A stretch of DNA of 64,000 bases from positions 861,731 through 925,730 of the forward strand of contig VGMW01000001.1 of assembly GCA_016866235.1 (NCBI GenBank). The letters are read 5' to 3'. The notes beneath the pieces were generated by a model, which saw only the letters and a list, made by a program, of their open reading frames with translations, was not told where the DNA came from and did no database searches. This document shows, piece after piece, positions 17,893 through 28,806 of the stretch (its first letter is position 1; each line of letters begins with the position of its first letter). Both the position numbers and the translations under genes were made by a program. The stretch is from Bacteroidota bacterium. GTDB taxonomy: Bacteria; Bacteroidota; Bacteroidia; Cytophagales; Cyclobacteriaceae.

Positions 17893-18885
17893 TTGAAAGC
17901 GTTACAGTTGACTTCAATTGGTACGGTTACCCTCCGGGATATTCCCGTCCCAACACTCGCGCCGGGTAAGGTGTTGGTAAAAATGAAGGCCGCCGCTCTG
18001 AACCGAAGGGACGAGTGGATCAGAGAAGGCAAATACCCCAACATCCGGCTTGGTGTAACCCTCGGCTCTGATGGAGCCGGGGTGGTGGAAGCCGTCCACG
18101 ATGAAAGCGATAAGCATTGGATCGGTAAAGAGGTGATCATCAACCCAAACATCAACTGGGGACCGGATCCGGAAGTTCAATCTCGATTTTACACCATCCT
18201 GGGAATGCCTGTCGATGGAACATTTGCTGAATACATCCTTGTTCAAACCGATCGAATCCAATCCAAACCTGCTCACCTCGATGCGCTGCAGGCTGCAACC
18301 TTACCCCTCGGTGGACTCACGGCCTTTCGTGCGCTGTTTAAACGTGGTCACCTCCAGCCCGGGCAAAATGTTTTGATCTCAGGTTTTGGAGGTGGGGTCG
18401 CTCAATTTGCCTTTTCATTTGCACAGGCAGCCGGTGCCAATGTCTATGTTTCATCGGGCAATGACACCAAAATTGAAAAAGCATTGAAAATGGGCGCGCG
18501 CGGTGCCTACAACTACCGTCGCGATGCCTTGTATCCTGATCTTTGGAAGACAAAAGGTGGATTTGATATTGTAATCGATAGCGCCGGTGGCGATGCCATC
18601 AACAACTTTATCAAAATGCTCCGGCCGCACGGCAAAATTGTCTTTTATGGCGCTACCAATGGACTGCCGGGAAAGCTCGATTTATACCGCATGTTCTGGA
18701 ATCACCTGACCCTCAAAGGAACCACCATGGGCAACGATGAGGAGTTCGGGGACATGCTGCAATTTGTTGAGAAACATAAACTCAAACCCGTCATTGATTC
18801 GATCAGGCCCTTTTCGCGAATTGCAGAATCCTTCAACGACATCACCCTTCCCAATAAGGCGGGTAAAATTGTATTTCAATTCTGA
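17893..18885 (+). CDS. MDR-family quinone-oxidoreductase-like dehydrogenase (TTG start)
   Basis: A 330-residue medium-chain dehydrogenase/reductase. The start is a TTG: the encoded LQLTSIGTVTLRDIPVP region needs this start and no ATG lies nearby in frame. The GroES-like half has LGSDGAGVVEAV; the Rossmann half has the FGGGVAQFAFSFAQAAGA nucleotide loop. The segment ALNRRDEW resembles the zinc-free quinone-reductase pattern, and the catalytic cysteine of zinc enzymes is absent. It likely reduces quinones or enones with NADPH. The M28 peptidase gene starts 9 bp after its stop, so the two may be co-transcribed. Confidence 0.87.
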   Translation: MKALQLTSIGTVTLRDIPVPTLAPGKVLVKMKAAALNRRDEWIREGKYPNIRLGVTLGSDGAGVVEAVHDESDKHWIGKEVIINPNINWGPDPEVQSRFYTILGMPVDGTFAEYILVQTDRIQSKPAHLDALQAATLPLGGLTAFRALFKRGHLQPGQNVLISGFGGGVAQFAFSFAQAAGANVYVSSGNDTKIEKALKMGARGAYNYRRDALYPDLWKTKGGFDIVIDSAGGDAINNFIKMLRPHGKIVFYGATNGLPGKLDLYRMFWNHLTLKGTTMGNDEEFGDMLQFVEKHKLKPVIDSIRPFSRIAESFNDITLPNKAGKIVFQF

Positions 18886-18894
18886 TTTTTGAAT

Positions 18895-20484
18895 ATGACA
18901 AGATTTAGGTTTGGCTTGATTTTACTGCTGATCAGCACGTCAGTATTTGCTCAGGTAAAAATCACAAAGCAGGTTTCTAAAGTTTTACAACAGGTCGACA
19001 CCACGGCCATCAGAAACCGGATAATTTATCTCAGCGATGATAAACTACTCGGTCGTAAGCCCGGTACGCCGGGGTATAAAATGGCTGTGGACTTTGTCAT
19101 TGATCAATTCAAATCGCTTGGTGTTGCGCCGAAGGGCGATAACGGTTATTTACAGAATGTAATCATAAGGACTGCAAGGTTGGACACCCTTGGTAGTCGA
19201 ATCGAATTGTCGGGTATCATGCTCAAACTTGGAAAGCAGGCTGTCCTGCTGCCAAACATGAATGTAAATACACGGTCCGGTGGTGGCTCTCTGGTCTGGT
19301 TGAATTATGGAATCACGGCGTCACATCTCAACCACGACGACTACCAAGGCATAGATGTCAAAGGAAAGGTGGTGGTTGTCAGAGCAGGAACCCCGTCGGC
19401 TTTTCCTGCGAGTGAAAAAGCGCATTTCAACAGTCCTGCAAACAAGGGTGATTTGGCAGCTAAAAATGGTGCAATAGGAATTATTTACCTGGAGGATAAG
19501 CCTCAGATGCTCGCACTGGCTCACGATAACGCTGTGAAAGGTATCATGGGCTATGTCAATAAGGATGGTTCGGTGGGCTCTGGCAGGGTTAGTGTTCACC
19601 CAGGCTTGGTTTTCGCCGCAACGGTTTCCACAGATTTGTTGAAAGAAAAAATCTCATCCTTGAAACCTGGATCTGCTGAATTAAATGTTTCAGTAAATGC
19701 CACTGTAAAAAGTAACTACCGCGATTTAGAAAGCTATAATGTTATAGGATGGATTGAAGGGAATGATCCTGAACTAAAAAAGGAATTTGTGGTCCATACC
19801 GCCCACCTGGATCACGTAGGTATTGGAAAACCAATACGCGGAGACTCCATTTACAATGGAGCACATGATAATGCTTCCGGTACAGCATGCCTACTCGAGA
19901 TCGCCCGTCTTTACAAGCAAACCAAAACCAAGCGTTCGGTTTTAATTGCTCTGGTAACAGCGGAGGAAATGGGTTTGTTGGGCTCCAGGTATCTGGCTTC
20001 CAATCCACCGGTTCCTAAAGACAAACTGGTTGCCGATGTTAACACAGACATGCCGACCCTGATTGCACCTCTTCTTTCCATAGAACCATTGGGTGCAAAA
20101 CACAGTACGCTAATGAATGAAGTGAACAACGCAGCGTCGCACCTTGGTCTGGAAGTGCAGGAAGATCACATGCCTGAACAGGTCCGGTTTGTGCGCAGCG
20201 ATCAGTATAGTTTTATTCGGGAAGGTATACCGGCGCTCCATGTTAAATATGGTCTAAAAACCAAGTCACCGAAATTGGATTTAAAAAATCTGATTGATGT
20301 CTGGACAGAAACCCATTACCATAAGCCATCTGACGAGTATAGTGATGCCGCCTTTAATTTTTCTGCTGCCGCAACCTATGTAAGACTTAATTTTTTGATT
20401 GGCTGGCAGGTTGCTAACCGGACTGAGCGACCGTCGTGGCTGGCAGGTGATTTTTTTGGCCAGACTTTTGGCGCTGGTCGATAA
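18895..20484 (+). CDS. Exported M28-family metallopeptidase
   Basis: A zinc aminopeptidase-type peptidase of 529 residues. I use the ATG at 18895 (a TTG six bases earlier is in frame) because the Sec signal follows at once (FGLILLLISTSVFAQ). A PA-like insert lies around 130-240. The zinc ligands appear in family order: TAHLDHVG, HDNASGT, TAEEMGLLGS, VNTDMPT, and HYHKPSDEY near the C terminus. It likely trims peptides in the periplasm or outside the cell. Follows the MDR gene closely; no functional link is evident. Confidence 0.93.
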   Translation: MTRFRFGLILLLISTSVFAQVKITKQVSKVLQQVDTTAIRNRIIYLSDDKLLGRKPGTPGYKMAVDFVIDQFKSLGVAPKGDNGYLQNVIIRTARLDTLGSRIELSGIMLKLGKQAVLLPNMNVNTRSGGGSLVWLNYGITASHLNHDDYQGIDVKGKVVVVRAGTPSAFPASEKAHFNSPANKGDLAAKNGAIGIIYLEDKPQMLALAHDNAVKGIMGYVNKDGSVGSGRVSVHPGLVFAATVSTDLLKEKISSLKPGSAELNVSVNATVKSNYRDLESYNVIGWIEGNDPELKKEFVVHTAHLDHVGIGKPIRGDSIYNGAHDNASGTACLLEIARLYKQTKTKRSVLIALVTAEEMGLLGSRYLASNPPVPKDKLVADVNTDMPTLIAPLLSIEPLGAKHSTLMNEVNNAASHLGLEVQEDHMPEQVRFVRSDQYSFIREGIPALHVKYGLKTKSPKLDLKNLIDVWTETHYHKPSDEYSDAAFNFSAAATYVRLNFLIGWQVANRTERPSWLAGDFFGQTFGAGR

Positions 20485-20602
20485 TTTAATCAGTCCATCC
20501 GGGTACAAGCCAGCTTAAAATTCCTTTAGTAATGCCAATGCCGTTTGTAAAAAGTCTCATTCTATTCTAATTTTAAAGAAACCCAGAAAATTGTTTTCAA
20601 TC

Positions 20603-21415
20603 ATGAACAATAATCTCCAACAAGCTTTCAGTGACCATTACGCTTTAACTCCTGATCAGATTTCGTTTTACCGGAAAAATGGATTTATAAAACTCAAGCA
20701 GGTCCTATCCCCGGAAGCCATCGCCTATATGGACGAAGTTATTACTTCGGAGGTCCGAAGGTTGAACACCCAACATCTCCCGATGGAACAACGCGATACC
20801 TATGGAAAAGCCTTTTTGCAAATCATGAACCTCTGGACCAAGTCCGAGCCTGTAAAGGAAATTGTATTCAGTAAGCGTTTGGCTAGAATTGCTGCAGAGC
20901 TTATGGGTGTGGAAGGTGTTAGGATGTACCACGATCAGGCGCTTTACAAGGAGCCGGGTGGAGGCCATACCCCATGGCATGCTGACCAGTTTTACTGGCC
21001 TCTGGAGACGGATAAAACTGTGACTGCGTGGATTCCTCTTCAAAATACACCGTTGGAGTGGGGGCCACTGGAGTTTAGTGCTCAGAGTTACAAGCTTACG
21101 GTTGGACGCGATAAGGCGATCAGCGATGAAAGTCAGTCCGTGCTGGAGGATGCATTACGCAGGGAAGGGTACCAGCACGTGGTCGAGCCTTTTGAACTTG
21201 GTGAAGTGAGTTTTCATTCAGGATGGTTGTTCCATCGGGCCGGACCAAATACAACGGGTAAAATGAGGAAGGTGATGACCATGATCTACATGGACAAGGA
21301 CATGCGACTGAAAAGCCCGCAAAATGATAATCAGATTGCCGATTGGGAAACCTGGTGTCCGGGTGCAAAAGTAGGAGAGGTGATCAACACGCCGCTCAAT
21401 CCGGTAATCGCCTGA
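20603..21415 (+). CDS. Phytanoyl-CoA dioxygenase (PhyH) family protein
   Basis: A 270-residue Fe(II)/2-oxoglutarate-dependent oxygenase. The start is the ATG at 20603 (MNNNLQQ); a TTG 12 bp upstream is also in frame. Iron ligands are visible: HAD at 126-128 (TPWHADQFYW) and His211 in FHSGWLFHRAGPN, with Arg222 (GKMRKVM) as the likely 2-oxoglutarate anchor. PhyH proteins hydroxylate or demethylate small molecules; substrate not predictable. Its stop shares one base with the ATG of the zinc dehydrogenase (TGATG), and that gene overlaps the esterase, so oxygenase, dehydrogenase and esterase likely work on one compound. Confidence 0.93.
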   Translation: MNNNLQQAFSDHYALTPDQISFYRKNGFIKLKQVLSPEAIAYMDEVITSEVRRLNTQHLPMEQRDTYGKAFLQIMNLWTKSEPVKEIVFSKRLARIAAELMGVEGVRMYHDQALYKEPGGGHTPWHADQFYWPLETDKTVTAWIPLQNTPLEWGPLEFSAQSYKLTVGRDKAISDESQSVLEDALRREGYQHVVEPFELGEVSFHSGWLFHRAGPNTTGKMRKVMTMIYMDKDMRLKSPQNDNQIADWETWCPGAKVGEVINTPLNPVIA

Positions 21416-22530
21416 TGATCCGCAAGTCACGGTCGGCCATAGCCGACGGTTCAGGTAATTTTTCCATTGCTGAAACTTTGGTATCACCACCAGTAGGTGA
21501 TGAGGTATTGGTGCGCATTCGTGCTGCCGGAATTTGTCACACCGATTGGGACTCTCAATCGTGGGGAAAAAAATTGGTTATGGGGCATGAAGGTGCTGGT
21601 GTTGTGGAAATGGTGGGACCGTTGGTAAAAAATCTTAAAGTCGGTGATAAGGTCATTTTGAATTGGGCAATTCCTTGTTACCATTGTTTTCAGTGCTTAG
21701 CAGGAAATGAACACATCTGTGAAAAAAATTCAGCTGTCACTGCTGGTAACAAAGTAAGTGGTGGGCACGCCACTTTAACATCGACGACATACCAGGGGCA
21801 ACCCATTGAACGATCATTTAGTCTGGGTACGATGTCGGAGTGGGCGCTCGTGAGATCGGCGGCATGTGTGGTCCTTGGCGTGGAGATGCCTTTTTCCTCT
21901 GCAGCGATTGTTGGTTGTGGTGTTATGACTGGATATGGTTCTGTCCACAATGCAGCGCATGTGGCGGAGGGCGCTTCGGTGGTGGTATTGGGTGCAGGTG
22001 GCGTAGGGCTTAATGTCATTCAGGGTGCAAAAATTGCCAAAGCGGGCTCTGTCATCGTGGTTGACATCAATGAGAACCGATTAAAGCAGGCCATACGGTT
22101 TGGCGCAACCCATACCATACTTGCCTCAAAAGAAGATGTAGGGTTGAGGAAAGCTGCGGAGGAGGTAAAAAAAATGACGGCTGGGAGGGGTGCCGATTAT
22201 GCTTTTGAATGTACTGCCATTCCTGAGCTTGGTGCTGCTCCGCTTTCCATGGTGCGCAATGCGGGCACTGCGGTTCAGGTGAGCGGAGTAGAAAAGGAGA
22301 TCGCCGTCGATATGAGTTTATTTGAATGGGATAAAATTTACATCAACCCTCTATACGGTAAGACCCGTCCACAGATCGATTTTCCCATTCTGATGGAGTT
22401 GTACCGCACCGGTGAATTAATGTTGGATGAATTGGTAACCAGGACCTATCCATTGGATGGATTGCGTGATGCCTTTTCGGACATGCACGCCGGTAAGAAT
22501 GCAAAAGGTGTAATTGTATTTTCTGCATGA
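21415..22530 (+). CDS. Zinc-dependent alcohol dehydrogenase (class III-like MDR)
   Basis: A 371-residue zinc alcohol dehydrogenase. The ATG at 21415 overlaps the PhyH stop; the frame is open upstream but only as an overlap with PhyH. The catalytic zinc site has CHTDW (Cys41) and GHEG (His58); the structural zinc has four cysteines at 88, 91, 94 and 102. The Rossmann loop is LGAGGVGLNVI with DINENRL after it. The pattern is nearest to the class III/formaldehyde or aryl-alcohol branch. The stop overlaps the esterase start (ATGA). The trio is discussed under findings. Confidence 0.93.
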   Translation: MIRKSRSAIADGSGNFSIAETLVSPPVGDEVLVRIRAAGICHTDWDSQSWGKKLVMGHEGAGVVEMVGPLVKNLKVGDKVILNWAIPCYHCFQCLAGNEHICEKNSAVTAGNKVSGGHATLTSTTYQGQPIERSFSLGTMSEWALVRSAACVVLGVEMPFSSAAIVGCGVMTGYGSVHNAAHVAEGASVVVLGAGGVGLNVIQGAKIAKAGSVIVVDINENRLKQAIRFGATHTILASKEDVGLRKAAEEVKKMTAGRGADYAFECTAIPELGAAPLSMVRNAGTAVQVSGVEKEIAVDMSLFEWDKIYINPLYGKTRPQIDFPILMELYRTGELMLDELVTRTYPLDGLRDAFSDMHAGKNAKGVIVFSA

Positions 22531-23339
22531 GTCAGTTTTTTACCACTGAAAAAGGAGACATTCCTGAGGTTCATCCCGGGTTTAGGCTGCTTACGGTAAA
22601 GAGCAACGCATTGGGCAGGCGTGCTGACATTACGGTGTTTAATCCTGTTGAAAAAGCAGGGAGTAAATCACTGCCGGTGGTGTTGCTGTTGCATGGCGTT
22701 TATGGTAGTCACTGGGCCTGGGCCTTAAGTGGAAAAGCGCATCTTATTCTGCTCGACATGATGCAGAAGAAGCAGGTGGAACCAATGGTGTTGGTAATGC
22801 CCTCTGATGGGCTCTATGGCGACGGCAGTGCGTACGTGCCGCATAATGATGCTAATTATGAATCCTGGATTGTTCGGGATGTGTTGGACGCGGTGCGGGA
22901 GAATGTTGAAGGGGTAAGCAAGGCATCGCCTGTATTTATCACCGGATTATCGATGGGGGGTTATGGTGCTTTGAGGCTTGGTGCAAAATACCCTTCCGTT
23001 TTTAAGGCTTTTTCCGGGATGTCTTCCATTACTGGTTTTGAACAAATGAAAATTTTTGTTCAGGACTATTCGTCCCTTTATGCAAGTGCGACAGAGCACT
23101 ATGATGTAATTGATCTGATGCTCAAAAATCGGGAGCGTCTGTCGCCTTTCCGTTTTGATTGTGGATCAGAGGATGTGCTGATTGCGCACAATCGCCAGCT
23201 TCATCATGAGCTCTTGTCTAATAAAATTCCGCACGAGTACCAGGAACACACCGGAGGTCATTCCTGGCAGTATTGGCAGGACCATTTACCTGAAAATCTC
23301 CTGTTTTTCCAATCTGTGCTCACTGGTACAGCAGGGTAA
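22527..23339 (+). CDS. Esterase D/antigen 85-type alpha/beta hydrolase
   Basis: A 270-residue putative esterase of the esterase D/S-formylglutathione hydrolase-like family. The nucleophile elbow is GLSMGGYG (Ser142), the acid is in DCGSED, and the histidine in GGHSWQYW. No signal peptide is visible, so it is cytosolic. The ATG overlaps the stop of the alcohol dehydrogenase gene (ATGA), making three coupled genes. Dehydrogenase plus this esterase class is the same combination as in glutathione-type formaldehyde oxidation. Confidence 0.9.
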   Translation: MSQFFTTEKGDIPEVHPGFRLLTVKSNALGRRADITVFNPVEKAGSKSLPVVLLLHGVYGSHWAWALSGKAHLILLDMMQKKQVEPMVLVMPSDGLYGDGSAYVPHNDANYESWIVRDVLDAVRENVEGVSKASPVFITGLSMGGYGALRLGAKYPSVFKAFSGMSSITGFEQMKIFVQDYSSLYASATEHYDVIDLMLKNRERLSPFRFDCGSEDVLIAHNRQLHHELLSNKIPHEYQEHTGGHSWQYWQDHLPENLLFFQSVLTGTAG

Positions 23340-23386
23340 TTCTTTTGATTTGGGCCTTTTTCTTCTGTAATCCTCATTTAATATAA

Positions 23387-23476
23387 GATTTAGTGATTAT
23401 AATCCCTGAATTACATATAATTTGGAGATCATAATCACCAAATTATATTAAATTTGGTGATTAGAAATCGTAAATT
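23387..23476. promoter_or_regulatory. Operator-like array of three 26-bp dyads with a 32-bp period
   Basis: Three 26-bp dyads begin at 23387, 23419 and 23451, each followed by a 6-bp A/T-rich spacer, giving exactly 32 bp between centres. The half-site consensus is AATTTGGTGATTA. The copies at 23432-23444 (reverse) and 23451-23463 are perfect; those at 23387-23399 and 23419-23431 match at 11 of 13, and 23400-23412 (reverse) at 10 of 13. The last half-site (23464-23476) is degenerate. A weak half-site at 23368-23380 continues the period leftwards. The array fills the region just before the ATPase gene at 23497. Confidence 0.75.
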
Positions 23477-23496
23477 GAACCAAATCAGGGTTTAGT

Positions 23497-26273
<2,777 letters not shown>

Positions 26274-26317
26274 CTAAACCATACAGCGGCTCTGACTTTT
26301 CAGTGTTACCTGAAGGG

Positions 26318-27076
26318 CTAGTCGGGTTGGGGACTCACAGAAGTCCAACCTCCATCAACCACCAGTGTTTGTCCTGTAACGTGTGTTGCCTCATCGGACA
26401 ATAAAAAAAGTGCAGCTGATGCTACTTCACCTGTCGACGCTGGTTTTCCGAGGGGAGTGATCGAAGACCAGGTTTTTTTATACCCGGAATCCATCTGAGT
26501 GCGCTCCGTAAGGGTGGCACCCGGGGCTATGGCATTAATCCGAATGTGGTGCGGAGACAAATCTATCACGGCATTCTTGGCAAGCATCTCAATCGCTGCT
26601 TTACTCATGGCATAGGCGCTTAGATTTCGGTGGGCCTGATGTGCTGTCACCGACGACATCAATAGTATACTTCCACCAGAGCCTTGTTTGATCATTTCCT
26701 TTGCCGCCCGCTGACTGAGAAAAAAGGATGCATTCAGGTTTGTTCGCATCACCTGATTGAAGTGCTCTTCCGTATAACCAAAAAAATCACCGAATACGGT
26801 AATTCCGGCATTGCCAATGGCTACATCCAGCTTGCCCCATTTGGCAATTGCACTCGTAACCATGTTGTCAATGACTTTTAAATCAGATGCATCGCCCGGC
26901 ACCGCGATACAATTCACTTCGCCAAGTGCCTCACAGGCTTTCTTTAGGATTTTGGAATCTACATCGTTGATTACCAGTCTGGCGCCCTCTGCAATCATCC
27001 GCTGCGCAATGGCCAGACCGATACCTTGTCCGGCGCCGGTGATGATCCCTATCTTATTTTTAAATCTTTGGCTCAT
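26318..27076 (-). CDS. SDR-family NAD(P)-dependent oxidoreductase
   Basis: A 252-residue classical short-chain dehydrogenase: nucleotide motif GAGQGIG near the N terminus, NNAG-like IGNAGIT, catalytic Ser in LLMSSVTA, and YAMSK as Tyr-x3-Lys, with PGATLT after. It ends the operon APC permease, AKR-RidA fusion, IlvD-type dehydratase, SDR; only 5 bp separate it from the dehydratase stop. Such an SDR fits oxidation of a 2-keto-3-deoxy sugar acid or of the starting sugar. Confidence 0.93.
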   Translation of the reverse strand: MSQRFKNKIGIITGAGQGIGLAIAQRMIAEGARLVINDVDSKILKKACEALGEVNCIAVPGDASDLKVIDNMVTSAIAKWGKLDVAIGNAGITVFGDFFGYTEEHFNQVMRTNLNASFFLSQRAAKEMIKQGSGGSILLMSSVTAHQAHRNLSAYAMSKAAIEMLAKNAVIDLSPHHIRINAIAPGATLTERTQMDSGYKKTWSSITPLGKPASTGEVASAALFLLSDEATHVTGQTLVVDGGWTSVSPQPD

Positions 27077-27081
27077 AGTTT

Positions 27082-28785
27082 TTAATGAGAATCCCGGGTG
27101 ACTTCACTTCCGGATCCACCTTTAAGAAAATTCAAATCAGCTCCCTTGTCGGCTTGTTCAACGGTCTGGATGTACATGCCAACAAATCCACGGTCACTCA
27201 CAGGCGGTAATGGTTTCCAATTTGCCTTTCGCTGCGCCAATTCGGTTTCGCTCACGTGCAGTTGAAGCAATCGCTTCTCAACATCGAGCTCAATCAAATC
27301 GCCCGTTTGAACGACGGCAAAATTTCCGCCTGCAGCTGCTTCAGGTGAGGCATGAAGTACAACGGTGCCAAAGCCAGTGCCGCTCATCCGGCCATCAGAG
27401 ATTCGAACCATATCCGTGATTCCTTTTGAAAGGAGTTTTGGAGGCAGTCCCATGTTACCAACCTCCGGCATACCGGGATACCCCTTAGGACCAACATTTT
27501 TCAAAATCATTACGCTGGTTTCGTCGATGTTCAGGGAAGGATCATCAATTCTTGCCTTGTAATCCTCTATAGTCTCAAACACTACTGCTTTTCCTTTATG
27601 TTTCATCAATGCAGGCGTTGCTGCCGATGGTTTCAATATGGCCCCCTGTTCGCAAAGATTTCCGTGCAGCACGGCTATCCCGGATTGTTGGTTGAAAGGC
27701 TTTTCAATCGTAGCTACGACATCCTCGTTGTAACATTCTGCCTGTTCATTATTCGCACCAATGGATTTACCGTTTACGGTAAGGGCATCGCGATGCAGTT
27801 TGGGTAGAAGCTGGCGTAAAACAGCAGGCAGTCCACCGGCATAATAAAAGTCCTCCATGAAATATTTACCCGATGGCTGGAGATTGGCCAGCAGGGGTAT
27901 GTTGCGGGAAAAAGCATCAAAATCATCAAGATGCAGTTCAACTCCAATTCTACCCGCGATGGCAAGCAAATGGACAACAAAATTCGTCGATCCACCAATG
28001 GCAGCGTTGGCCATGATGGCATTTTCAAAAGCCTTTCGGGTTAGAATTTTACTCATTCTCAAATCTTCCTTCACCATTTCCACTATTCTCATCCCGCTTA
28101 GGTGTGCTAAAACTTTACGCGCAGTATCTGTTGCCGGCACTGCTGCATTGGCAGGCAATGAAAGGCCCAACGACTCTACCATACACGCCATCGTAGAAGC
28201 TGTTCCCATGACACCGCAGTGGCCATCGCTTCTGCACAAGCCATTCTCTGCTGCTTTTAAGTGATCGTTTGAAAGATTTCCTGAGCGGTAGGCATCGCTG
28301 AATCTCCATACATCGCTCGTGCTGATGCTCTGACCTCTGAATTTTCCTGTGAGCATGGGACCACCTGAAACCACGATCGTGGGTAAGTCCACACTGCAGG
28401 CTCCCATGACCAATGAAGGTGTTGTTTTATCGCATCCGCACAACAAAACGACACCGTCCATGGGATTGGCCCTTATGGACTCTTCAACATCCATACTTAC
28501 AAGATTTCTATAAAGCATGGCCGTCGGCTTGATAAGGGTTTCGCCCAGCGACATCACTGGGAATTCGACGGGCAAACCGCCGGCCTCATAGATTCCGTGT
28601 TTCACCGATTCTGCCAACTGCCTGAAATGGGAATTGCAAGGCGTGTATTCAGACCAGGTATTGCATATGCCAATTACCGGTTTGCCGCTCTCCAGCTCAA
28701 ATGAGGGAATGCCCTGCTTTTTAAACCACGAGCGATAGATAACGCCATCCTTACCTTTTTTTCCAAACCAATTCGCACTTCGCAT
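27082..28785 (-). CDS. IlvD/Edd-family dehydratase, probably sugar-acid type
   Basis: A 567-residue Fe-S dehydratase. Likely cluster cysteines sit in CNTWSEYTPCN (about 41-51), GCDKTTPS and SDGHCGVMG. The N terminus (WFGKKGKDGVIYRSW) is like the pentonate/sugar-acid dehydratase branch rather than the amino-acid-pathway IlvD. The enzyme would remove water from an aldonic acid to give the 2-keto-3-deoxy acid. Its location between an SDR and an aldo/keto reductase, with a permease upstream, supports a catabolic role. Dihydroxy-acid dehydratase of valine synthesis is the alternative but no ilv genes are near. Confidence 0.9.
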   Translation of the reverse strand: MRSANWFGKKGKDGVIYRSWFKKQGIPSFELESGKPVIGICNTWSEYTPCNSHFRQLAESVKHGIYEAGGLPVEFPVMSLGETLIKPTAMLYRNLVSMDVEESIRANPMDGVVLLCGCDKTTPSLVMGACSVDLPTIVVSGGPMLTGKFRGQSISTSDVWRFSDAYRSGNLSNDHLKAAENGLCRSDGHCGVMGTASTMACMVESLGLSLPANAAVPATDTARKVLAHLSGMRIVEMVKEDLRMSKILTRKAFENAIMANAAIGGSTNFVVHLLAIAGRIGVELHLDDFDAFSRNIPLLANLQPSGKYFMEDFYYAGGLPAVLRQLLPKLHRDALTVNGKSIGANNEQAECYNEDVVATIEKPFNQQSGIAVLHGNLCEQGAILKPSAATPALMKHKGKAVVFETIEDYKARIDDPSLNIDETSVMILKNVGPKGYPGMPEVGNMGLPPKLLSKGITDMVRISDGRMSGTGFGTVVLHASPEAAAGGNFAVVQTGDLIELDVEKRLLQLHVSETELAQRKANWKPLPPVSDRGFVGMYIQTVEQADKGADLNFLKGGSGSEVTRDSH

Positions 28786-28806
28786 AATCTGTAACTTTTA
28801 TAGACA

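Noticed and set aside
21343-21415. Upstream TTG start for the zinc alcohol dehydrogenase
   Set aside because: The extension only overlaps the end of the PhyH gene; the ATG at 21415 aligns with the family N terminus.
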